Shown here piece by piece: positions 51,297 through 59,239 of a DNA stretch of 64,000 nt (the first letter of the stretch is position 1; the number at the start of each line of letters is the position of its first letter). The stretch is from assembly GCF_030581005.1 (NCBI RefSeq), contig NZ_JAUQSX010000015.1, forward strand, positions 86,634 to 150,633, in the 5' to 3' direction. The DNA comes from Hymenobacter mellowenesis. GTDB lineage: Bacteria > Bacteroidota > Bacteroidia > Cytophagales > Hymenobacteraceae. Under the pieces are notes generated by a model, which saw only the letters and a program-made list of their open reading frames with translations, did not search any database and was not told where the DNA came from. A program made the position numbers and the translations under genes.

Positions 51297-54200
51297 ATGC
51301 TCCACCGTTACCTCCTCACGCCCCTGGCCGCCCTGCTGCTGCTAGCCGCGCCCCGCCTCGCCCACGCCCAGACCGGTGGCGTCGGCATCGGCACCACCGC
51401 CCCCGACGCCTCGGCCGCGCTCGACATCGTGAGCACCAGCAAGGGGCTGCTGCTGCCGCGCGTGGCCGCCGCCGCGGCCATCGCCAGCCCGGCCCCCGGC
51501 CTGCTCGTGTACCAGACCGGCAGCCCGGCCGGCTTCTATTACAACTCCGGCACGGCCGCCGCCCCGGCCTGGCTGCGCCTGAGCCCGGGCGACAACCTGG
51601 GCAACCACACCGCCACCCAGGCCCTGAACCTGAACGGCCAGAAGCTGACCGGCGGCGGTACCCCCGGCCTGCGCGTGCGCGTGGGCGGCGGCGTGGTGAT
51701 TGACACGCTGGCCGGCACCGGCAAGGGCCGCCTCGTGAGCGTGGCCCCCGACGGCACCCTGCAAGCCAGCGCCCCCATCCAGGGCCAGGCCCTGGCCAGC
51801 ACCGCCCCCGCCCCCGTGTCGCTGGGCACGGTGGCCACCCCGTTTGCCCAGCCGCAGGCCGTGGGCGTGAACGGGGCCGGCACCCGCGCCTACGTGAGCG
51901 GTAACGTCGTCAGCGGCGGCGTTGGCTTCGGCCGGCTGCAGGCCTACGACGTGAGCGGCAGCGGCGCGCCCGTGGCCGTGGGCAGCCCCGCGACCATCGG
52001 TTTCAACGCGCGCACTGTGGCCGTGAACGCGGCGGGCACCCGCGCCTACACCATCAGCCTCAACAACAGCACCCTGGAGGCCTTCGACGTGAGCGGGGGC
52101 AGCACCCCCGTGGCCCTGGGCAGCCCCGCGCCCACGGCCTCCTCCCCGCAAGACCTTGCGCTGAACGCCGCCGGCACCCGCGCCTACGTGGTGAGCCAGG
52201 CCGGCCAGCTACAGGCCTTCGACGTGAGCGGCAGCGGCACGCCCGTGCTGCTGGGCAGCGCCACCACGGGCTATGACGCGGTAGGTGTGGCCCTGAACGG
52301 GGCCGGTACCCGCGCCTACGTCGCCACGGGCGACAATACCCTGGAAACCTACGACGTGAGCGGCAGCGTGCCCACGCGCCTGGGCAGCCTCACCTTCGAC
52401 CCCAGCTACAGTAGATACCCGACGGGCGCGCTGGCCGTGAACCCGGCGGGCACCCGCGCCTACCTGGGGTATTTTGCCAATGGCAGCGGGGGGCTGGCTT
52501 TCGACGTGAGCGGCAACACGCCCGCGCCGCTGGGCAACCCCGTGGGCACGTCCTATCCCTACGACATCGCCGTGAACACGGCCGGCACCCGGGCCTACGT
52601 CGTCTCCACCGGCAACGCCATCGAAACCCTCGACCTGAGCGGGGGCGGCGTGCCCGTGGTGCTGGGCAGCCCCGTGTCCACCGGCGGTAGCCCGGTGAGC
52701 CTGGCCCTGAACGCGGCCGGCACCCGCGCCTACGTGGCGAACCTGGGCAGCGGCACCCTGCAGGTCTTCAGCCTCGGGGCGGCCCCCACGGTGGTGGGCA
52801 TAGCCTCCGATGGCAGCCTGGGCACGCTCACCCTCTCCCAGCTAGCCGACAACCTGGGCAACCACACGGCCACCCAGAACCTGGACCTGGCCGGCTACCA
52901 GCTCGTGAGCGGCGGCAGCACCGGCCTGGCCCTGACCAGCGCCGGCAACGTGGGTATCGGCACCACCGGCCCCGGCCAGAAGCTGGAAGTGGCCGGCAAC
53001 GTCCGCATCTCCGGCACCGGCAACGGCCTCGTCTTCCCCGACGGCACCACCCAAACCTCGGCCAGCGTGGCCGGCAACCTCACCGGCGACATCACCAGCA
53101 GCGGCACCACCACCACTTATAACAACGTGGTGCCCGCCGCCAAGGGCGGGGCCGGCACCGTGAGCGGCCTACTCAAAGCCAACGGCAGCGGCCAGGTAAG
53201 CGCTGCCGTGGCAGGCACCGACTACGCCGCCGCCACCGGCAGTGGGGCATACATCCAGAACCAGGCCGCCACGGCACAGGCCGCCAGCTTCAACGTGGCC
53301 AACACCGGCACGGTGGGCGGCCTGCTCACGGCCGGCAGCGCCACCGTGGGCGGGCTGCTCACCGCTGGCAGCGCCACCGTGACCGGCAGCGCCGCCGTGG
53401 GTGGCAATGCCACCGTGGCCGGCCGCGTGGGCATCGGCACCACGGCGGCCCAGCCCGCCACCCAGGCGCTGGACGTGCGCGGCAACGTGCGCCTGGGCAC
53501 CGACGGCGGCAACGCCGGCACGGGCCAGGCCATCGAGTGGGTGGGGCCGGGCGTGACTTCCGACCCGGTGGGCATCTACCGCCTGAACCCGGCCGCCGAC
53601 CAGAGCGAGCTGCGCGTGGTGGTAGGCGACGTGGCCGACGCCAACGACAAGTTTGTGGTGGGCCGCATGGGCGGCACCAGCACCGAGGGCGGTATCCCCA
53701 CGGGCACCTTCACGCCCACCTTCTCGGTGAATGCCGCCGGGCAGGTGCAGGCGCCCGCCCTAGCCGGCACCGGCACCCGGCCCGTGACCACCGACGCCAA
53801 CGGCACCCTCGGGGCCGGCAGCTTCCCCCAGCTCAGCATCAGCGGCACCACCGTGGCCCTCACCAACGGCGGCAGCGTGACCGTGCCCGGCGACAACCTG
53901 GGCAACCACACCGCCACCCAGGCCCTCAACCTGGGCACCAACGCCCTGGTGGGCAACGGCGGCAGCACCGGCCTGAGCGTGGATGCGGCCGGCAACGCCC
54001 AGCTGCCCGCCGCTAACGCCTACACCTACGCCGCCGCCAAAGCCTACACCGCCTCCTACGGTCCGTCCGACTTCCAGGCCGCCGTGCAGGGGGGAACAGC
54101 CCCCACAGCCAAATTGCTGAACATTCCCGGCACATTTGAGCAGATGTACGTGGACCAGGCCGGGTCCTTGCGCACGGCCATGCACCTGCCGCAGGGCGCC

Positions 54201-54497
54201 GTCATTACCAGCATCCTGCTGTATTACACCCAAACGGCGGCCAATGCCAGCAGCTACATCACCCTGAGTCTGGTGGCGAACCGCGTGACCAACCGCGGGG
54301 CCCAAACGACGCTGGCCACCTTCACCTCGTCGGGCACCTACACGGCCCTGACCCCGGTGACGATTACCCCGTCGGCGGCTACGGTCATCGACAACAACAC
54401 GTTCCTGTATAGCCTGCGGGCCACGTTCGGCTCCAGCAACTCCACGCTGAGCATTACGGCCGTGACGGTCAACTACACCGTGACGCAGGCCGAGTAG
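51297..54497 (+). CDS. Fibre-like modular secreted protein with seven-repeat beta-propeller
   Basis: A 1066-residue exported protein. The signal peptide (to about residue 25, AHAQ) is followed by VGIGTTAPDASAALDIVS, a start typical of tail-fibre-like Bacteroidota proteins. Seven repeats of about 45 residues, each with (L/V)NxAGTRAYV and AFDVSGxGTPVxLGS, run from about 180 to 490, as expected for a seven-bladed propeller. Then come NLGNHTATQ modules, repeated VGGLLTAGSATV and VGIGTTAAQPATQALDVRGNVRLG, and a unique beta-rich C-terminus with no T9SS domain. These modules often form trimeric fibres. ATG 51297 is chosen because the signal starts there. Confidence 0.8.
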   Translation: MLHRYLLTPLAALLLLAAPRLAHAQTGGVGIGTTAPDASAALDIVSTSKGLLLPRVAAAAAIASPAPGLLVYQTGSPAGFYYNSGTAAAPAWLRLSPGDNLGNHTATQALNLNGQKLTGGGTPGLRVRVGGGVVIDTLAGTGKGRLVSVAPDGTLQASAPIQGQALASTAPAPVSLGTVATPFAQPQAVGVNGAGTRAYVSGNVVSGGVGFGRLQAYDVSGSGAPVAVGSPATIGFNARTVAVNAAGTRAYTISLNNSTLEAFDVSGGSTPVALGSPAPTASSPQDLALNAAGTRAYVVSQAGQLQAFDVSGSGTPVLLGSATTGYDAVGVALNGAGTRAYVATGDNTLETYDVSGSVPTRLGSLTFDPSYSRYPTGALAVNPAGTRAYLGYFANGSGGLAFDVSGNTPAPLGNPVGTSYPYDIAVNTAGTRAYVVSTGNAIETLDLSGGGVPVVLGSPVSTGGSPVSLALNAAGTRAYVANLGSGTLQVFSLGAAPTVVGIASDGSLGTLTLSQLADNLGNHTATQNLDLAGYQLVSGGSTGLALTSAGNVGIGTTGPGQKLEVAGNVRISGTGNGLVFPDGTTQTSASVAGNLTGDITSSGTTTTYNNVVPAAKGGAGTVSGLLKANGSGQVSAAVAGTDYAAATGSGAYIQNQAATAQAASFNVANTGTVGGLLTAGSATVGGLLTAGSATVTGSAAVGGNATVAGRVGIGTTAAQPATQALDVRGNVRLGTDGGNAGTGQAIEWVGPGVTSDPVGIYRLNPAADQSELRVVVGDVADANDKFVVGRMGGTSTEGGIPTGTFTPTFSVNAAGQVQAPALAGTGTRPVTTDANGTLGAGSFPQLSISGTTVALTNGGSVTVPGDNLGNHTATQALNLGTNALVGNGGSTGLSVDAAGNAQLPAANAYTYAAAKAYTASYGPSDFQAAVQGGTAPTAKLLNIPGTFEQMYVDQAGSLRTAMHLPQGAVITSILLYYTQTAANASSYITLSLVANRVTNRGAQTTLATFTSSGTYTALTPVTITPSAATVIDNNTFLYSLRATFGSSNSTLSITAVTVNYTVTQAE
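51840..52790 (+). repeat. Seven in-gene repeats encoding the propeller blades
   Basis: The AGTRAY core appears seven times at near-regular spacing, with the DNA GCCGGCACCCGCGCCTACGT largely shared between units. A count of seven matches a closed seven-bladed propeller. Confidence 0.75.
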
Positions 54498-54536
54498 GCC
54501 CCGATAGGTCTCCGCCCGCTATTTCTCCCCGTCCCT

Positions 54537-56060
54537 ATGCTAAACCGTTACCTCCTCGCCCCGCTGGCCGCCCTCGCGCTGCTGGCCGCCGCCCCCCGCC
54601 TCGCCCACGCCCAGACGGGCTCCGTGGGCATCGGCACCACCACGCCCGCGGCCTCGGCGGCGCTCGAAATCCGCAGCACCAGCAAGGGGCTGCTGCTGCC
54701 CCGCCTCACCACGGCCCAGCGCGACGCCCTCACGGCCAGCACCACCGCCCCACCCGTGCCGGGCCTGCTCGTCTACCTCATCGACGGCACCCCCGGCCTG
54801 TATGCCTACGACGGCACCACCTGGGTGCGCCTCGGGGCCGACAACCTGGGCAACCACACCGCCACCCAAACCCTGAACCTGAACGAGCAGCGCCTGCTGG
54901 GCATCGGGAACACCTCCCTGGGCGACTCCACCGCCCAGGCAGAGCTCAACGCCAGCGTGGGCACGCAGAGCGCCGCGCTCATCACGCGCAGCAATTTCGG
55001 GAGCCGCTACTCGCGCACCATTCTCTCGGGCTACGGCAAGCTGCCCGAGGGCACCAGCACGGCCAACGACTTCGGCATCTGGGCCACGGCCTACCGGCCC
55101 GGCGGGTGGGCGGGCTTTTTCTCGGCTGGCAATCCAAAGGCCCCCCTGCGCTGGGTGGGCATCTGCCAGACCCCGGGCCCCGGCATCGCCAGCTCGGCCA
55201 TCCGCATCGTCGACGGCACCCAGGGCGCGGGCAAGGTGCTGACGTCGGATGCCAGCGGCTACGGAACTTGGCAGCCGGCTCCGTCCGCCACGGCCGCCAC
55301 GGCGGCCGGTGGCAACTTCGACCTGGGCCCCTACTTGCTGGTGGGCAACGGCGGCAGCACGGGCCTGGCCATCACCAGCACCGGCCGCGTGGGCATCGGC
55401 ACCACGGCGGCCCAGCCCGCCACCCAAGCGCTGGACGTGCGCGGCAACGTGCGCCTCGGGGCCGAAACCGGTGGCACCGGCACCGGCGGCACCGGCACCG
55501 GCCCGGCCATCGAGTGGGTGGGGCCCGGCGTGAACACCGACCCCGTGGGTATCTACCGCGTGAACCCGGCCGCCGACCAGAGCGAGCTGCGCGTGGTGGT
55601 GGGCGACGCGCCCGATGCCAACGACAAGTTTGCGGTGGGCCGCATGAGCGGCACCAGCACCGAGGGCGGCATCCCCACCGGCACCTTCACGCCCAACTTC
55701 ACCGTGCGCGCCGACGGCAACGTGGGCATCGGCACGGGCGCGCCCACCAGCACGCTGCAAGTGGCCGGCTCGGTGGCCGCCCCCATCCGCACGCTGAGCA
55801 GCGGCACCATCGCCGATACCGACTACACCGTCATCGTCACCGGCAACGTGAGCCTGCCCACCCCCAGCGCCGCCAACACCGGCCGCCTCTATTACCTCAT
55901 TAACGGCAACGCCTACAGCAACACCATTTCCGGTACCTTCCGCGCCGCGGGCACCAACAGCAGCTCCACCAATATTACACTGAGTAACACTGGCTCGGGT
56001 ACCAAGAGCATCACTGTGCAAAGCGACGGCACGCAGTGGTGGATTATCACCCGCGAGTAG
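54537..56060 (+). CDS. Fibre-like modular secreted protein, paralogue without propeller
   Basis: A 507-residue exported protein whose signal peptide and first module (AHAQTGSVGIGTTTPAASAALEIRSTSKGLLLPRL) match the protein just upstream. It has one NLGNHTATQTLNLNEQRL module, a distinct region with SRYSRTILSGYGKLPEGTS, then VGIGTTAAQPATQALDVRGNVRLG and DPVGIYRVNPAADQSELRVVVGD, nearly identical at DNA level to 53420-53720. It ends in a beta domain (SGTIADTDYTVIVTGNVSLPTPSAANTGRLYYL) and IITRE. There is no T9SS domain. Directly after the stop lies a remnant of a coiled-coil end in another frame. It is a likely fibre or adhesin. Confidence 0.8.
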   Translation: MLNRYLLAPLAALALLAAAPRLAHAQTGSVGIGTTTPAASAALEIRSTSKGLLLPRLTTAQRDALTASTTAPPVPGLLVYLIDGTPGLYAYDGTTWVRLGADNLGNHTATQTLNLNEQRLLGIGNTSLGDSTAQAELNASVGTQSAALITRSNFGSRYSRTILSGYGKLPEGTSTANDFGIWATAYRPGGWAGFFSAGNPKAPLRWVGICQTPGPGIASSAIRIVDGTQGAGKVLTSDASGYGTWQPAPSATAATAAGGNFDLGPYLLVGNGGSTGLAITSTGRVGIGTTAAQPATQALDVRGNVRLGAETGGTGTGGTGTGPAIEWVGPGVNTDPVGIYRVNPAADQSELRVVVGDAPDANDKFAVGRMSGTSTEGGIPTGTFTPNFTVRADGNVGIGTGAPTSTLQVAGSVAAPIRTLSSGTIADTDYTVIVTGNVSLPTPSAANTGRLYYLINGNAYSNTISGTFRAAGTNSSSTNITLSNTGSGTKSITVQSDGTQWWIITRE

Positions 56061-56164
56061 CCGCCGGTGCGAAAGCCCAGGCGGCCACCGCCACGGCCAC
56101 CATGGAAACCTTCGAGGCCCGGCTGCGGCGGCTGGAGGCGGGGGGCGGGCAGGCGCAGCGGTAA
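56060..56164 (+). pseudogene. Remnant of a C-terminal coiled coil of a fibre-like protein
   Basis: Starting at the last base of the upstream stop codon, the second frame reads AAGAKAQAATATATMETF, then EARLRRLEAGGGQAQR and a stop at 56162-56164. Ala-rich segments with E-x-L-x-x-L heptads are a common ending of tail-fibre-like proteins of this group. It has no start or signal of its own, so it looks like a leftover of a paralogue after recombination. Confidence 0.5.
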
Positions 56165-56231
56165 CAGCTGCACCAGAGCAGACTCCTGCGTCTGCTCCGA
56201 TGAACTTACTTTATTCAGAACCTTGGTCGAT

Positions 56232-57653
56232 ATGAAAAAACGTCTTACCCTCGCCCTGCTGCTGTCCGCCCTCACGGGCTGGGCGCAAACCGGCCTCACC
56301 AACGACGGCGCCAGCATCACCGTCGAAACCGGGGCCACGCTCTACGTGGCCGGCGCGGTGCAGAACAACGCCGGCGGCACCCTGAGCAACCTGGGCACCG
56401 TGCAGCTCACCGGCGACCTGACCAATGCCGGTACGCTGGCCTCGGGTGGCAAGCTGCTGTTCAGCGGCGCAGCCAACCAGACGCTCACGCCCGGCCCGGC
56501 CGCCACGGTGGGCACGCTGGTGATGGCCAACACCGGCGCCGCGGGCCAGCGCACCCTCAGCCTGCCCACCAACCTGACCGTGAACTCGGCCCTTATTCTG
56601 CAAAGCGGCCTGTTGCGCACGGCAGCCGGTGCCACGCTCACCCTGCCCGACGGGGCCACCCTTAGCGGCGAAGCCCCCGGCCAGTACGTGCAGGGCAACC
56701 TGCGCATTGTGCGGGCCGCCGGCGCGGGCGTGCTCGACTTCGGCCACGGCGCCGCCCTCGACCGCACCGGTCTGGGCGCGGTTGCCATCACCCGCACGGC
56801 CGGCCTGCTCACCACTAACGTGAGCCGCGCCGATGCCCCGGGCACCACCGGCACCCAGGGCATCGACCGCATCTGGACCGTGGAAACCGCCACGCCGCCC
56901 GCTGGCCCCGTGGCCGTGACGCTGCAATGGCTGGCCGACGACGACAACGGCATTGCCAGCTTCACCACCACGCAGGCCTGGCGCGCGCTACTCGGCTCGG
57001 CCAGCTGGGCCGCCACGGGCGGCGCCGGCCCGGCCAGCGTGAGCGGTGGCACGCGCAGCTTCTCGTTCAGCACCGTGGCCCTGGGCCGCCTCACGCTGGG
57101 CGGCACGTCCGCCCCGTTGCCCGTCACGCTGGTGGCTTTCACCGCCACGGCGCAGGGCGCCGACGCGCTGCTGCGCTGGACCACGGCCTCGGAGCTGCAC
57201 AACGACCGGTTTGAGGTAGAGGCCAGCGCCGACGGCCGCGCCTTCCGGCGCATCGGTACCGTGGCGGGCGCGGGCGGCAGCCAAACGGACCACGATTACC
57301 AGTTGGTAGACCCCGCCATTGCCCGCTACGGCACCAATCTGGTGTACTACCGCCTGCGGCAAGTTGACTCCGACGGCACGGCGGCCTACTCGCCCGTGCG
57401 CACCGTGTCCGTCGACCGGGCCATCCAGCCCGCCGGCCTGTCCCTATTCCCAAACCCTGCCCGGGCCGCGGCCACGCTCACCGGCGCGCAGCCGGGGGCG
57501 CCGGTAGTGGTATTTGATGCCGTGGGTTGCCACGTTCTCAATGTCAAGGCCGATGCCGATGGCCGGGCGTCGCTGGTGTTGCCTGTGGGCCTGTCCACCG
57601 GCGTGTATGTGGTGCGTACCAACACGCAGGCCCTGCGCCTGACGGTGGAGTAG
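56232..57653 (+). CDS. Secreted beta-repeat protein with T9SS sorting domain
   Basis: A 473-residue protein. ATG 56232 gives a signal peptide (MKKRLTLALLLSALTGWAQ). A beta-helix-like region rich in Thr/Gly/Ala (VETGATLYVAGAVQNNAGGTLSNLGTVQLTGDLTNAGTL) extends to about 190. A domain with RTAGLLTTNVSRAD and DRIWTVETATPPAGPVAVTLQW follows, then PLPVTLVAFTATAQGADALLRWTTASELHNDRFEVEAS, a module shared with the amylase C-terminal part. The end (LSLFPNPARAAATL ... GVYVVRTNTQALRLTVE) is a type A T9SS sorting domain. It is followed by a strong terminator. It may be a surface structural protein; no catalytic motif is seen. Confidence 0.87.
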   Translation: MKKRLTLALLLSALTGWAQTGLTNDGASITVETGATLYVAGAVQNNAGGTLSNLGTVQLTGDLTNAGTLASGGKLLFSGAANQTLTPGPAATVGTLVMANTGAAGQRTLSLPTNLTVNSALILQSGLLRTAAGATLTLPDGATLSGEAPGQYVQGNLRIVRAAGAGVLDFGHGAALDRTGLGAVAITRTAGLLTTNVSRADAPGTTGTQGIDRIWTVETATPPAGPVAVTLQWLADDDNGIASFTTTQAWRALLGSASWAATGGAGPASVSGGTRSFSFSTVALGRLTLGGTSAPLPVTLVAFTATAQGADALLRWTTASELHNDRFEVEASADGRAFRRIGTVAGAGGSQTDHDYQLVDPAIARYGTNLVYYRLRQVDSDGTAAYSPVRTVSVDRAIQPAGLSLFPNPARAAATLTGAQPGAPVVVFDAVGCHVLNVKADADGRASLVLPVGLSTGVYVVRTNTQALRLTVE

Positions 57654-57682
57654 AAACAACTGAAGCTCTGCTTCAGCGCAAC

Positions 57683-57716
57683 AAAAAGCCCTCAGCCATT
57701 CGGCTGAGGGCTTTTT
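57683..57716 (+). terminator. Terminator of the T9SS protein gene
   Basis: AAAAAGCCCTCAGCC (57683-57697) and GGCTGAGGGCTTTTT (57702-57716) form a perfect 15-base stem with a 4-base loop, 29 bases after the stop. It is symmetric, so it could work in both directions between the two convergent genes. Confidence 0.9.
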
Positions 57717-57764
57717 AGTATTGATTGGTATCAGGAGATGCCGGCTGTCAGCCATTTAAATTCA

Positions 57765-58505
57765 TTAGCTAAACATGCGCTGTAGGCCCGGCCAGAGGCG
57801 CTTTTTCAAGCTCACATCATACTCCACCAAGTCGACGGTGGCCGAGGCCAGATAGGCCAGGTTGAGGTTGGGGAACAGCACGGGCTCGTAAATCTGGGTG
57901 TTGCGCACGGTGGTGTCGAGCAGGTTTCGGCCGAAGGCGATGATTTGCGTGGCCGCCAGCATCTGTCGCAGGTTGGCCAAAGCCACGGGCAGCTCCGACT
58001 CCACGTTCACCAGCATCACGTCGGCCATCACCATGTTCAGGGCCTGCAGCATCTTGTTCAGAAACACGTTGCGGTGCAGCTTCTGAAACTGCTCATTGGG
58101 CAACCGAAACAGCATCACCACGCCTTGCGGGTTGTTGCCAATGGCCGTGAACGGGGTGAGCATCACCGGGGCCACGCCGGGCGGGGCAGGCGGCGGGGGC
58201 GGGCCGGCTGGCATGGGCGCAGCGGCGCCGGACAGGCGGTCGGCCAGCTGCACCTGGCTGGCCGTCGGAATCGACTTGGGAAGGCCCGGCCGGGCGGCGG
58301 GGGCATTGTCCGGCCGGTTCAGGCGGTCGGCCAGGGGCGTGGCAGGCGCGGCGTTGGTGGGTGCCGGTGCCGCTTGGGCAGCCGTAGCGGGGGCGCTGGG
58401 CGCCACTACTGCGGCCGGAGCTGCCGCCGCCGCCGGCTCGGCGGGCACGTAGAGCGTGACGTCGGTGTAGAAATTTTGCAGGAAAGCCAGTTTTTCAGCA
58501 GACAT
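57765..58505 (-). CDS. Uncharacterised protein with Pro/Ala-rich linker
   Basis: A 246-residue protein of unknown function without signal peptide. A short N-terminal helical part (MSAEKLAFLQNFYTDVTLYV) leads into a 90-residue Pro/Ala-rich disordered linker, with two copies of a short motif LADRL (in PLADRLNRPD and VQLADRLSGA), then a folded C-terminal domain (VMLTPFTAIGNNPQGVVMLFRLP ... LASATVDLVEYDVSLKKRLWPGLQRMF). The C-terminal domain is rich in conserved-looking hydrophobics, but I do not recognise the family. It is upstream of nothing on its strand and converges with the T9SS gene. It is probably cytoplasmic. Confidence 0.72.
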   Translation of the reverse strand: MSAEKLAFLQNFYTDVTLYVPAEPAAAAAPAAVVAPSAPATAAQAAPAPTNAAPATPLADRLNRPDNAPAARPGLPKSIPTASQVQLADRLSGAAAPMPAGPPPPPAPPGVAPVMLTPFTAIGNNPQGVVMLFRLPNEQFQKLHRNVFLNKMLQALNMVMADVMLVNVESELPVALANLRQMLAATQIIAFGRNLLDTTVRNTQIYEPVLFPNLNLAYLASATVDLVEYDVSLKKRLWPGLQRMFS

Positions 58506-58558
58506 AGCAGCGGAACATCAGTGGGAAACGAGGCAAAATATACAACTTATTTCCGGCG

Positions 58559-59077
58559 CTATTCGAGCGCAAACAGCGCTTTTAGCTCGCTGGCTTCGTC
58601 GGGCTGCATGCGGCCGGCCAGCACGAGGCGCAGCTGGCGGCGGCGCAGCGCCCCTTCATAAAGCGCAATTTCCTCGGGGGTGGTGGGCACGGCCTCGGGC
58701 ACATCGATGGGCCGGCCCGACTGGTCGACGGCCACGAAGGTGAAGAAGGCCTCGTTGGTTTTGAGCTTGGTGCCGCTCGGAATGTCTTCGGCCCATACGT
58801 CGATGTGCACTTCCATGCTGGAGCTGAAGGCCCGCGTCACCTGGGCCTGCAGCGTCACCACGTTGCCCAGCCGGATGCTGTCGCGAAACGAGACGTTGTC
58901 GACCGACGCCGTGACCACAATGCGGTTGGAGTGCTTCTGGGCCGAGATGGCGGCGGCAATGTCCATCAAATGCATCATACGGCCCCCCATGAGGTTGTTC
59001 AGGGTGTTGGTGTCGTTGGGCAGGACCAATTCGGTCATGATGACGAAAGAATCGGCAACAGGTTTTTGCTTGCGCAT
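58559..59077 (-). CDS. Acyl-CoA thioesterase (hotdog fold)
   Basis: A 172-residue hotdog thioesterase of the YciA/BACH type, hydrolysing acyl-CoA to free acid and CoA. Visible are ELVLPNDTNTLNNLMGGRMMHLMDIAAAISAQKHS, with the conserved N-x-x-G-x-x-G-G-x-x-M-x-x-M-D catalytic region, VVTASVDNVSFRDSIRLGNVV, and FFTFVAVDQSGRPIDVP. ATG 59077 starts just before the conserved domain (MRKQKPVADS); the open frame upstream looks non-coding. The C-terminal helix EGALRRRQLRLVLAGRM is typical. It lies 53 bases upstream of the Pro/Ala-rich gene. Confidence 0.92.
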   Translation of the reverse strand: MRKQKPVADSFVIMTELVLPNDTNTLNNLMGGRMMHLMDIAAAISAQKHSNRIVVTASVDNVSFRDSIRLGNVVTLQAQVTRAFSSSMEVHIDVWAEDIPSGTKLKTNEAFFTFVAVDQSGRPIDVPEAVPTTPEEIALYEGALRRRQLRLVLAGRMQPDEASELKALFALE

Positions 59078-59180
59078 GTGCGGGCGTTGAGGTTCAGGAG
59101 GCAAAAGGCCAGGCCGAAGGGGAAAATGAAAACCCCGGCCAGGCCCCAAAGGTACGTCGTAGCCCAAGGTGCATTCACCA

Positions 59181-59213
59181 AAAAAGCCCCATTCGATAAT
59201 GAATGGGGCTTTT
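59181..59213 (-). terminator. Terminator of metalloprotease copy 1
   Basis: AAAAGCCCCATTC and GAATGGGGCTTTT are 13-base perfect arms around the 6-base loop GATAAT. It lies 27 bases past the stop of the minus-strand protease. Almost the same hairpin occurs at 63861-63893. Confidence 0.85.
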
Positions 59214-59239
59214 GGGGGCGTTAGGCTAGCCGGGCGCGG

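Noticed and set aside
51008..51298. 96-codon minus-strand frame before the fibre-like gene
   Set aside because: Pro/Arg/Gly-rich, without any conserved pattern, in a region that should hold the promoter of the next gene.
54540..56021. 493-codon open frame opposite the second fibre-like gene
   Set aside because: Gly/Ala/His-rich mirror of the repetitive coding strand; no signal peptide or motif.
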